NCBI RefSeq assembly: GCF_964340395.1 | Contig: NC_135569.1 | Location: 7,046,540-7,110,539 of the forward strand | Reading direction: 5' to 3' | Origin: Glandiceps talaboti | Lineage: Eukaryota; Hemichordata; Enteropneusta; Spengelidae | Length of the DNA stretch: 64,000 bases | Translations under genes and position numbers: made by a program | The notes under the pieces: generated by a model | Seen by the model: the letters and a program-made list of their open reading frames with translations, nothing else | What the model was told of the DNA's origin: nothing | Databases searched by the model: none | Part shown: positions 1 through 23,400 of the stretch, piece by piece | How the letters are laid out: each line of letters starts with the position of its first letter | How positions within the stretch are numbered: position 1 is the first letter of the stretch

Positions 1-347
1 ACGTTGTGTCGCCCTAAACGGTGAGATGAGGGGTTGACCGATGTGTGAGGGCGCCCCGTCACGGCGTACCTTACACGCTTTGATCTTAGACCACTAAATA
101 GTGGTCTGAGCGTTAATACAGACAACCGTAAAAAAATCACATCGCATATTGATTGAAGTCACCAAGCTTAATGATTGAAAGGCATAAATATATTTAGATT
201 AACTTCTTCTTTCAAGCTTCAGGAGTAATTTTTATTCGTAAAGCAAATCATCTTTATCGCATGTCCTACCTATTTCTACATACTTCAAAGTCCAAAATAT
301 GTTCGATTTTTTTGGAGAAAAAGGTGGGAAAAAGTCACATGTTTTAC
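1..347. other. Left-edge non-coding stretch with a repeat fragment
   Basis: No exon could be supported here, though the next exon of the JmjC gene must lie here or beyond the edge. Bases about 25-80 carry a short interspersed motif (gatgtgtgagggcgccc) seen again near 24080, 29820 and 34880. Bases 85-110 form a hairpin with 12-bp arms built on AGACCACTA, and a better copy lies at 6163-6196. Confidence 0.5.
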
Positions 348-4608
<4,261 letters not shown>

Positions 4609-5690
4609 AACTGCCAAAAAAGCCGAGAAGGAAGAATATCCAATATATCGCATTGAAGACGACTTTTTGACTACAGGAAAAGCCAAACACAACTACTTGT
4701 AAAGTCAATGTACGATAATTATCTCGGTACAAATTATACACACGTAGTTATATTAATTATAACACGATTATTGCAATCGTTACCGATTAGATAATTATTC
4801 ATTACAACAATTTATTCATTGTAATTATACTATTTTATTTTTTGCCTATTTTGATAACAGGCGTAATGAATGTAAATTTTGCAATTCTGGCGTTAGTGGT
4901 GAAGTTACGAACTGAAGAAAAAAAACAGCTGGTATCATGGGTATTAAAAATATCTACTTCTTCATAGTATTAAACCATACGTGTCTGCTGGCGTGTCTGT
5001 GTTCAGGTAAAGTTATATAACTTTAAAGCGCTTGCCCTTTAGGTCTGTAGTATTACCATGGTAACGTGTTCTCACACTGTTGAAATGACTTCAACAGGAG
5101 TGGATTTTTAAAGTAATTATCAACACAAATTGTTGTAGAACATTTATTTCTGATTGTTCTTTCAATTTTGATTAAAATAATTATCATTACGATTTCTTTC
5201 CTAAAATTACTTTTATTACAAAATAAATAACGTTTATAAGTATTAATGAGTTTTTGACTATGATATCGCATACGCTTTTCAGGTTTTCAGGAACGGTTGC
5301 GGTCAAAAACATTTGTTTTGACCAAAAAAAATGTTTGTAGTGTTACTTATAGTTCAATGGACATGGCGAGGAGATACTCACATAGAAAGAGCATATACAT
5401 GTACATCGGATTCGACTCGCGTACATTTTGGCTTTAAAAACATTTTTGCTCGAAATTTCTGAAGAATTTGGTGTCATAAATGATTATACATCAATGGATT
5501 ATCTACTCAAATATATCCTGTTCCAGAAGCGTCGATTTGATCAAAACTTGCTGACATCATCGCATCGTGAATATTAGTTGAGTATATAAATACCGAACAA
5601 TCACTCAAGCACACTACTCGAGCGAACGCGGAAGTACAACAAATCGCATAACACGTGAACTTTTGGCCACTATTTGTTATCAAAACCAAA
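4609..5690. promoter_or_regulatory. Divergent intergenic region between JmjC copy A and DDI
   Basis: About 1.1 kb separates the two start codons, so both promoters should lie here. Seen close to the DDI start are an ETS-like gcggaagt near 5629 and an E-box cacgtg at 5652-5657, both within 65 bases of the ATG. No TATA box could be assigned. The rest is AT-rich single-copy-looking DNA. Confidence 0.45.
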
Positions 5691-12367
<6,677 letters not shown>

Positions 12368-12410
12368 ACAGCGACAGATTTGATGCATTTCTAGAAACAA
12401 TTATTTTTTA

Positions 12411-12416
12411 AATAAA
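12411..12416 (+). terminator. Candidate DDI polyadenylation signal
   Basis: AATAAA lies 44 bases after the DDI stop codon (12365-12367). It is the first canonical hexamer after the UBA exon and fits a short 3' UTR. Confidence 0.55.
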
Positions 12417-13574
12417 CTATAGGAATTTATGAGAATTAAAATGGCCAAGATCAATTTGAAAACACTCAATTTATATGCAGTAATCAAAACTTGTCATTTA
12501 AAGGGGCGCAAACTGAGTTTATAAACTTTTTACTCACAAGTGAATTACTTACATAAAACCTTGATGAAACTCTAGTCTAGTATAATGTTAACATCAGTGC
12601 TTGCCTTCTATGGCATTAAAAGTGTCTTCTGGCATTATTAAAACAGTTGATTGCACAGCACAGATTTCCTTGATATTTTTTTGTGCGTACAATTAATTAC
12701 GTCATCAGATCTTCATAAGGTATATCTTAATACCAGGTTTGAGTTCAGTTAATTGTAAGTGATGGTTAAGTATGTTCAGTAAGTTGAATACAGTGAATAC
12801 ATTTTAAACTTGGCATGCAGTAAAGATTACACCCAAAACTGTGAAAATGAGATGAGATTTCCCAAAGAGACAACAGGACCATGACATAAATGTCCTGAGG
12901 GAGGAAGGGATGAGGTAGTCTGTAAGATACAGACATTCGTGCCATGCTATCAGCCAGCACTCATCAGTTAAGAAGCCTGATAAGGCTGAACAACACGACA
13001 TATCTGACAGTCTAGAGGGGGTACTCCCATAGAAAGATATAGGGGCATGTGTTGCTCAAATGAATCACTTTTCCCAAATCTCTGAACCTTGGTCGACTTT
13101 TCATCTGGAAATTCTCTAATCATGGGGTTGATAACATTGTCTTCATACTTTAGAAATACTGTTATAGCAACTGAATAAAGATAAATGTTTTTTCCTAACA
13201 GTGGGCCTGGTTTTGGATAGATACTTTCAACTTAGGCTGCACATCCCCATCAGAAAATCTGGGGCATACCCCACCCTAACCCCCCACCCCACACCCTAAC
13301 TGCCAACCTCCACTCTACCCACTTTTTTTTTTTGGGGGGGGGGTATACCTCTTTAATAAGAGATTGGGTCCCTGCAAAAATGATAATTTACAGAGGGTCA
13401 CAACTAAATGCCGCTGTAAAGTCTAAATTACAGCAATAAACAAGGCTTTTCACCCTGATATAGGCTTTTAATGTCAACATCTTCATGATCTTGCCCTCAC
13501 TAATGTTTTGAACCACTTTGTTTTGTTCAGACAAAGAGTGCATTATTTCAAAAATAAATTTAGATTCAGTAAAC

Positions 13575-13925
13575 AGGAGATGCATAGAAAGAATATGACA
13601 CTGGCAATGCAGCCTTGGTTGACTTAGATACAAACTAACTATATTGTTCTTCAATGTGGTAGATTACACAAGTGGGTGATAGCAGTTCCTCTGTTGTGTG
13701 ATTCTAATCACCCTGTAACCAAGATAGTGTAAACATTGGAAGTCCCAAAACAGTACAGCAAGTTCATGTAACTCTAAATAAACTAGTTTTCAGAGATGCC
13801 TCCCGACTGAGACTATAGTGAAACCAATGTCCATTCAATAGCTTCAATCAACATGTTGCAACAATAGTTTTAGTTTGTATCTATCTTCGGAAACTGAAGG
13901 CTCAACTACGAGGCTAATAAGGCCT
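13575..13925. mobile_element. MITE-like element, family 'GCCTT..GATAGATAC'
   Basis: About 350 bases recur with high similarity at 57080-57425 (shared: gattctaatcaccctgt, agtgtaaacattggaagtcc). The ends are inverted: cagccttggttgacttagat at the left matches the complement of the right end across about 45 bases. It is non-coding. Confidence 0.75.
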
Positions 13926-14290
13926 AACAAAAAAAATCGCGTGGTTCCGATTACGTTCAATTTTAGAATAGGTGAGGTAGGTAGATTTTTTAGTTTTTAA
14001 AATCATTTTTTAGTTTCTGCATGAGTGTCTAGTTCAAGTTTTCCATTGTTTTCCAAATGGTCTCTGTGTTGTTTATTTCTTCCTACCAGATGTACAGCCA
14101 TTACAGATTGGAAGAACAGTCTTATTTTGTTGATGTCAGTTTCCGCATCCACTATTTCTCATGAGACTTCACAATTTTTGCGATTCTATTTTTTTCTCAA
14201 ATACATGAAACAAAGTTTAGGGTCGACAGTGAAAAGCTAGGTGGGGTCGGGTAACCGGAACCAAACACTTATTTTTTTAGGCAAAACCAT
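13920..14290. mobile_element. MITE-like element, family 'GGTTCCGGTTACCCGACC'
   Basis: The left end ggcctaacaaaaaaaatcg followed by gtggttccga is mirrored at the right by gtaaccggaaccaaacac and tttttttaggc. A similar element starts at 45945, and a short piece at about 48061-48125 sits inside a SINE. It directly abuts the preceding MITE. Confidence 0.7.
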
Positions 14291-14569
14291 GACTGCTTTA
14301 CCCCACCTTTTAAGTAGCAAATAGTCTTCTTTCATATATTTAGAGAATGGACCTCAGGGACTTCTTTCATGTAAATTCATCATAGGTTTATGTCTTTGTC
14401 TTTAAAAACGTGTAATGTATCTTTTCATGGTTGATGCAGTCTGTCATTCTTGTACCATCATCCTGCAGTATTTTTATTAGATATGCACACTATGTATTGA
14501 TCATCTTAACGTGTGTTTTTTGTCAGAAAAGATAAAAGTGTTGTTGTTATGCTATCCATTGCCTTGATT

Positions 14570-14775
14570 CAAAAACCACTGACCAATCAAAGCAAAGCTT
14601 TTACTAATCTCATCACGTCATGATTGAATACCACTGACCAATCAGAACCTGGCTTTGTATTTGATTTTGTATTCCATGGTTTGAAAGCACTGGCCAATCA
14701 GAGCAAAGCTTTGGGTTTGATGTACATATTACAAGCCCTGATTGAATGCCTCTGGCTATCAGAGCCAAGCTTTGT
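14570..14775. repeat. Tandem CCAAT-box-bearing repeat
   Basis: Four imperfect units, spaced about 55-60 bases, share accaatcagagc and aaagcttt. Three of the four keep an intact CCAAT, at about 14583, 14638 and 14694. A looser unit follows near 14878 (gccaatcagga). Confidence 0.7.
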
Positions 14776-15289
14776 TGTTGAATTTGTGATCACATACCTT
14801 TGATTGAACAAAGTATCTAAAGTTTCCATTCATAATCCTATTCTTAAATCATCAGCTGAATACCAAGAACATATGATCAGCCAATCAGGATCCTTCATCT
14901 ATGCCATAAACCAATCAAAAGTAGGAGATGTCTGTATGTGTTTTAGATACTTTAACTCTGTATAATAATTGTACTTTTTAAAAAAAAAAAACATTTCTGC
15001 CAAACTTGTATTCTCGAACGATTTTTTTTTTTGCCATCCCAGTCCTTTCATATGAGAGAGTATTTAGTAATAGTGTATTTACGGCACTGTCGAGATACAT
15101 AGTTAGCTCGCGGAGAAGGTGAGGGCTAGGAAGTATGACCACAGCTAACAGTGTATCTCAACAGCACAGTATACAGGCTATTAGATTGAGTAATGAAAGA
15201 TTTACTGACCTTAGAGGTTGTTAGCCTGTCAAAGGCACTAGATCTGTAACTTCAATAGTTCTTATCGATATTATCCCGCTTGTGCTGTT

Positions 15290-15680
15290 TCCCATTCAAA
15301 CTGATTCAGTTAGCCACACCCCCAAAATTCATTATGTTTACTCCACAGTCGTGTTGATTAGTATACCTGTCATCGTACCTCCTGTCCCTCAAAACCAACT
15401 AGCTTGTGTTGACAACCATTAGAGCTTATTCAGTCTGCCATACCCCCATAGGTTTACTGCATAGTTGTTTTGATTAGTATAGTTATCATTGTACCTGCTA
15501 TCCCTTGAAACCAACTAGCTTCTGATGAGAATCATTAGAACTGATTCAGTCAGCCACACCCCAAGAAGTCATTATCTTTACTGTCCAGTTCTGTTGATCG
15601 GTAGCTGTCATCGCACCCCCTGTCAGTCAAAGCCAGCAAACTTGTGGTGAGAACCACTAGAGCTGATTCAGTCAGGTAAA
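15290..15680. repeat. Three-copy tandem repeat of about 125 bp
   Basis: Units share ctgattcagtcagccacacc, a tactgtccagt-like segment, tcatcgtacctcctgtc and ctagcttgtgttga. It is non-coding. Confidence 0.75.
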
Positions 15681-16251
15681 CTCTCACACTTCACGTGTTA
15701 CATAAATGTTAACTACAGTGGTCACCACATTTGCATATGTTCATTTACATAATGACTTCATTTGAATAATAATAATAATAGTCTGAAGTATGAAACCACT
15801 CACACAGCAAGGGTTACTGAAGTTACAGGTCCAGCACACGTAGAGAATACTAACAACAACTTTATGCACTTAGTTGATTATTTTAGTTTTGTGTGAAAAG
15901 TTGCAGATTTGCCACCATTTCTAAAAAGATAAAATCAGTGTGTTAGATACAAGATTCATAACTCACTCCCAGGGTCTCACAATGTTATCTTATCAGCTGA
16001 GCCATAACAATTCACATAGGATTATTCTATAGTTCTAGACCAACTTTTTCTATAGCTTTACCAGACAATGGATTCTTTCACCTACATTTGATTTGTAGGC
16101 TGAAATGGGCAAATTTGTGTCATTTTGTTTCTTGGACAATAAAAGCAGCAAATACATCAGATGATAAACTGATTGAAGTGTGTTTCCACATAAAACTAAA
16201 ATAATTGATACTAATCTAGAACATCTTATAACTTGATTGTATTCCATTGAA

Positions 16252-16388
<137 letters not shown>

Positions 16389-16456
16389 TTGGTAGTACTG
16401 GAACTCTTTCTTGGTTGTAACTCGGAGTTTCACGCATTGTGCGATCATCAGACAAC

Positions 16457-16488
<32 letters not shown>

Positions 16489-16678
16489 ATGGCATATATA
16501 TAATATATATACTATATACATATCAATCGTCAATGATAATTAGTAAAGGTGTGAGCACTTATATGTAGGGGTAGGCTTTGTATGTCACTTTTATGTTGCA
16601 ACACTGTTTCAAGTAAGTTTTGAGAAAAAAAAATTAGAAATATATTGTATTTAAAAGTAAAATGTCAAGCTGTGTATT

Positions 16679-16735
<57 letters not shown>

Positions 16736-17403
16736 GCTGTGTTTTAGCAATATGTTATTATCTGTATCAGTATTATCAATGTAGATTCCAGGACAACACA
16801 AAGGGGACATGCACTAAATTTGTTATTTAGGAGAGGGTCAAATTGGTCGCATTTGTAAATATTTAAATGTTACACCAGACATTTTAATGCAAAAAAATGT
16901 TTGTACAAAGATGAAAATCTGGCAAAAAATGAGGGAAAACAAAATTTTGAAAAAAGAGCTTAGCAAAAAACATTTGACCTGGAAAAATTCAAATTTTGAA
17001 CGGAAAATCAAAATATTCCAAGAATCATAATTAAACGCCACATTAAAACAAATGGGAAAGTGAAAGAATGTTAAAGTCGCAAACAAAAGTGAAAGAAAAC
17101 AAGTTTCCCCATAACCTAATCCTCTATTGACCTCATGCGGGCGCTAGTCCTTCATGGGCCTGTTCAAATGCGTTGTAGGTAGGAGCGTAAACCTGAGGCG
17201 AGTCTAATGATACAACTTGAAGATTATTTCAAGTTGAGTATTATTGTGTCTTTCACCTCTCTGATTAAAAATATTCGGAATAAATCTCTGCACTCTAATT
17301 GCGTCCGTAAATTATGGCAAATATTCAAAAGAAGACAACCAGAACAGTACGCAAGGACTATTGCCTGCCACCCCTATGTGTGGTAATAGATTAGTCCAAT
17401 CAC

Positions 17404-17414
17404 AAAATGGCGGC
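17404..17414 (+). promoter_or_regulatory. YY1-like motif over the start codon, with CCAAT upstream
   Basis: aaaatggcggc matches the YY1 consensus and overlaps the proposed ATG at 17407. Ccaatca lies a few bases upstream at about 17396. Such motifs over the first codons are typical of housekeeping-type promoters and support this as a true first exon. Confidence 0.5.
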
Positions 17415-20400
17415 GAATATGAATGAACGAAATATCTTTGTCGCTGTTTTGAAGAAAATTTCCTGTGTTGAGGTACGTATAACATTATCAAGATATCAAA
17501 ACTTGTATTTCTCCTCGTTAATACCCTTAGATGTAAGTAAGTTATAGTTTGTCGCGTGGCATACTGTGGAACGTGGCTGAAATTAAGTACATCGGATATG
17601 TCGGTTGTGTTCATTGTTATTCACTGGTCAAGTTGGAGAGTGAAAATTGAGTTTGGACTTTTTGTTGCCATGGTGTTCGAAAATCAAGAACGTCAAACAT
17701 TTTTACTGACGAAATCTGTGCTTTATAAAGCACACGTATACACTTCGTATATATGCTGTAAGTTGTTCCATCACATATCTTAATTCTCGCAACACGAGCA
17801 AACTTTACGAACAGCTGCTCTACATTTTTTTTTGTTTCGAAATGAACATGTCATGTCACTGTCGGTAATCACGAACAACCTGTTGTTTCGGCAATTTCAG
17901 CGATGGTTCAAATCGTTGTTATCGGGGTAGTTTAATTGAACAACATTATAAGCATGTAAGTAGTGGGTTTTACAAATGTTATACTTCCATATGTACAATT
18001 TCTGCCTTTGACCTCCCACTGAGATTGGCTGCAATGTTTCGAACGTACTTCTTGGGAACCCTTCTTGTAAGCTTGGTACAACCGTTTGTCTTACATGTTG
18101 CCATAATCAGGGCTCGAAATTAACAGTAGCCCTGTGTCCACAGACTACCAATTCTTGTCATGTGGCTACCATAATTTGCAGCTGGTAGCCTTCTCAGGCT
18201 ACCACTGATTATGTGAAGACAGAAGTTTATGGACATGAACGTTTTAATAACACACATATTTCCAATAGATGAAATCTGTTTTCAGTTCAGGAATATATGG
18301 GACTATTGGTTACCAATTCCTTGAGCTACCAATTTCTGATATCGGTAGCCCACTAGGACTACCAAAGAAAAAGGTTAATAAATAATATTGAGCCCTGCCA
18401 TAGATGTTTCTGTAGTAACAATACCTTCAAACTGTAATGTCAGCATAGACATTGGAGCTCAGAGAGACTCTCAATGTTTATGCTGCCAGAGACTAATAGT
18501 AATGTACTACCATAGAACAATGGGTATTGTTCTACCAAGATGTTACAATAGGATCAATCTTTTGTTCGGGACCAAAGGTTTCTATAATTTTGCTGGATAA
18601 ATGTAACTGTTTTCACACCTGAACTTCTGTATTTGTAGCTGTATCATAGACTTACAAGTAACAATACTGGTTGTCATGTACGTAGTCAAGGGTCGTGTGT
18701 GGGGCACTACCATCAACGTACTAAGGAGCCCTAGTGTTGATAGCATTCAGTGCAGTTCTGAAGGCTTGTGTGTTGGGTGCACAGCGAACTTCTTGAGGTA
18801 GCTCATTCCATAGTGGATATAATGAATGTCGATAGCAGTCTTTATTTGTGGTTATCATGTATTTATGGATGCCCTGATTGCCTGGTATGTATTGAACATG
18901 AAGTATTTGACGACTGAAGGTATCCGGTAATGTTCTTTGATGTTTGAATCCATGAGTCTCTCTATATATTTTGATTAAGCGTGAATTAGTACATCGATCC
19001 TGAAGTGATTCCCATTTGAGTTTGTTCAATACAGTAGTGATACTTGATTCCCTTCTGTAGTCTCCAACAGCAAGATGAGCAACATGATATTGTATTTTCA
19101 ATTGTATTACTATCTGACTTATGCTGGGGGTCCCAAATAGCAGAACAGTATTCCAGTCGAGGTCTGACCAACTATTTGTAGGCTATGGCTTTGGTATGTG
19201 TATCACATAATACATATACAACATGTAGTACATTTGTTATGGCAATGCTATATATTGATCTTACTTGTTGCCATAGAATGATAGATGTTTCCATAGTAAC
19301 AATACCTCCAAACTGTAATGCTAGCATAGACATTGGAGAGAGACTCTTAATGTTTATGATGCCAGGGACTAATAGTACTACCATAGTATAATGAGTATTG
19401 TTCTACCTAGATGTTACAATAGGATCAATCTTTTGTTCAGGACCAAAGGTTTCTATAATTTTGCTGGATAAATGTAACTGTTTTCACACCTGAACTGAAA
19501 CAAGTTTTAACAACTTGTCTTTCTTACCTTATTCAGCTGCATGCTCCCACTAGACTAGTTTCTGCTTGCAAATGGAATACAGGACTTGATTCTGAGACAT
19601 TGTTGGAATCGAGTCCCAACTTATTTAGTTCATTTGCAAGCAAAACTACCCCTAGACAACTTTGTTCCTCTTCAGATACCTATCTTCTGACAATACCAAT
19701 TGCCATATATCACAAAAAAATTTTTCAGAATGATCCCTTTCCTACACTGCTCTTTCAACCTGAAACAAATTTCTCTTACACTTCTCATCATCTGCACTCT
19801 TAAGTCATCGTTGTGATGTGCTCTTTAAATCTCACTTTAAAAATTTCATTTTTCTACACCAGTCTATTTCAATATTGTTGCCATCTTAATACCCTATGTC
19901 CTTCCATTCTGTAGCTTGGTCTTTGTTAAGTTAGCACCTGGGGCTGTTTTGGAAAACAGACACACACTTAGGAAATTATTTGATTTCACCATGGAAGGTC
20001 TATGAATTCACAATTATAAGCTTTTGTCTTTTGTCACATTCTTTATCAGCTTGATTTGAGTTATGGAGATAAGTGTTTATTGTCCTAGTAAAGGTGATAG
20101 TCAGACACAAGACGACATCCAGGAACAGAAACAACACACTGAAATCACAACAAAACTGCTGACAAGATTCACTGCTAAAAACTTGAATTCTTTCCAATTC
20201 AAAACAGGTGAGTTATCTGTTACAGATTCTACAATATTTGAGAAATATTTCTCTGTCGGAAAGTGAACATAAAGGGGAACCAAAAGGAAATCTTAGAGCT
20301 TTTACTTTGGACAGGTATTTGACTGTGTTTAGTCATCAAAATGTATCTCATATCATTTACACTCATGTTAAGAAGCTTACCTTCATCATTAGGTAGTTTG

Positions 20401-23400
20401 AAGTAGTTCCTTTGCACCCAGGCAGAGAATAAAACAAGCTATGCATCGCTGTCTTCAATGACAACCACTTTGCCCTATCAGTATCACAGAGTTTTCCTCA
20501 TATGTTGGCTGTGTTTTTTACATACATATTTAACACTCAATTTTCAGGGTATTGATACTAATTACTTCATCAATAGAATACACTGGCTTAATTCTGTCAT
20601 ATTCCATCAAATTACAATTATATACAATTCCCAAAAGGTAGTGTAGTGTATATACAAATTTAGTACATGTGTATGTCAACCAGCATTCCTGTAGATACTG
20701 TAAACTTGGAAATTTTCACTAAAGACTTATTTTTGCTTATTTTGCTATACAGCAAGAACACAAAAATAAGTAGTGACTAAAATGTCTTCTTGTTGTACAT
20801 GAACACAATGTACCAGTCTGGTAATTAGTAAAAATAAGTAGTGACTAAAATGCCTTCTTGTACATGAACACAGTGTACCAGTCTGGTAATTAGTAAAAAT
20901 AAGTAGTGACTAAAATGCCTTCTTGTACATGAACACAGTGTACCAGTCTGGTAAGTCGTAAACGTTAGTCTCTGAGAACTAGCTAAAGATTGTAAAATCA
21001 CAAAATTTTCAGGTAGTGAAAATATCTAGGTTTACAATACCTTCTGTCTCCCGTTCACACATTCTAATGATTCTAATGATTCATATAATATATGTAGTCG
21101 AGTCTGTACTGTAAATATGGTGACCAAACTGGAACTGACTTTATCCCATTCACACATTGATAAACTGACTACAGTCAGTTTTTGATATGTACATTGTGAT
21201 GTCAGCCAAGCTGGTCCAGCCACAGACAAGGAAGTCTGCAGTACAGCTGAGGAGACTTGAAGTCTGCCACCACCATTCACACAATATGACACATGATGTC
21301 ACCAATCCAACAAAAGAATCTCATTAATTAGAATATCATCAGACACAAAATGTTATCAAAAAGAAATAAAGGATGATTCCTATTGGTCAGACTCTGTAGA
21401 GGTCAGAGTTCAATAAGACAGGTCTTCCAATGAAATGTGTCTGTGTTTTGAATATTCAGATAAGGGTGCTTATAGGGTATTGACTCCAGTTGTGGCTGCA
21501 CCAAGAGTGCAGACTGCTGATGTACCCAGGATAGAAGCAGGGAAGCAGGAGATAAAGACAACACACATAAATATATGTGAAGATCTGAAAGAATTTCAAC
21601 CTAAGTATTTAGAAACGCGTAGCGACACCATGAAGGTAGGTATTACAGCTACTATGTCAAACTCAGTAGAATGTTACAACCTGTGAAAAAACACTGGTGC
21701 ATTTGCTTGTATTATGGATGTATTAGGGAGATACAGTCATGCTTGCATGTAGTAATCAGGAATAAGACAAGATTCATGCAAAGACATTGTAATTAGTGCT
21801 GTAACTTATCAAAGTATAAACACCACAGATTCCATAACTTTGTTTACTGATAGAACACTACACATTATAACATTGAGTATGACTGTTACTGTTACATTAT
21901 AACTTCCACAAATATAAATTAACTGATGAAAGCATAGCATGAACCTACATTAAAGGAACTCGCTGTTGTATATCAGTTGTATTCTTGTTTTTACCTAATT
22001 TTGTCTTTACATGAAGTCTTTCCTTGGCTTACGTCATTCAAGCCAACACACTGGTGTTTTTTCACGGGCTGTATGTCTTTGTGTAAAGTGTTGAAGTAAC
22101 AGTGCATGTGGTATCTTTCTGTATGGATGAATTTGTTATGTAATGTGCAGTCAGTAAAGTGTAATGACACACATCAATTTAGAGTCATGGACTCAGAAAG
22201 GGCTAATTCAGGTTTGACCTATGATGGGAGAGGTCAACAAGTCCAGTTGTTGACATAATATTTTATTTATAAATGTTTCAACACCACACAGATCTTCTTC
22301 AGGGGAAAATGGTATACTGTAAATCTGGAAATTTTTGCTGAAGACTCATTTTCGGCAGAAAACATAATAATCCACAAAAATAAGTAGTGACTAAAATGCC
22401 TTGAGTGCTAGTGTCGATACTCAGGACATTTGCACTTGTGTATGTGGTGCTTTCTGCTGTAGTTCCACTTGTTGCACTCTGGCTCAGAGAACATCGCAAG
22501 CACTTGTTCAAATACCTACAGTACCTGCACCTTCTTGTGCATGGTAACAACAAACAAGTCTGGTAATTAGTGAAAATTTGTCTTTGAGAAATAACCGAAG
22601 ACTGTAAAATTACAAAATATTCTAGTGGCAAGATATCGAGCTAGGCTTGCAGTATATTGAAGTTCTGATGGTAAGGAAGGCTGCAATGTTTTTGCTAAGG
22701 TTGGAGAACTCCAGTAACAGAAGGGGTAATATGACAAAACTAGTATAATTTCAAATACATTATTCCATCATTTTGGTACTTTTTCTTGTATCAGTATCAT
22801 TGCATATTATTAATGTTCTATTTCTACTATGCTTAGTCCACAGTCTTCAAGAAGCCATGGACCCCGATGGGAAAAAGTTGTTTTGTGACCTGGAGAATGA
22901 GACAACAGAGAGGGAAAGCACACCTCTCACCGCTCGTCAGAAAGATGATGAAAAATATTAAAGACAAAGAGAAAGGAGACTCAAACAGAGATAATTCATA
23001 TAGATTAAAAAGGGTATGGTCAATATTTATATGTATGAGTAATTAGTAGATTAGTGGACAGTGCGCCCTCTAGTGTGTAAGATATGCCATGTTGGGTCAT
23101 AAATGGACTCTTTAGCTTCACCTATCCCACTCACACAAGAATCATCCTATTGCCAGAGGCAGACACCATTTAGCCTATGTGATTTTGATGTATGGGGTAA
23201 CCTCTCAGGCTCTGTTTGAACTTCTAATCACAAGTTCAAGGCATGGCCTAAATCTTGCCATCTTTGTGACACAAGAGAAGTAGTACCATTGTACAAGAGA
23301 AGGCTGATGAGAAGGACACAACATCACAATATATTTTACTATCTACACTACCTGTGACATGGGTAAAACAAGGTGAACCTTGTACACTTAGTTCCAAGTG

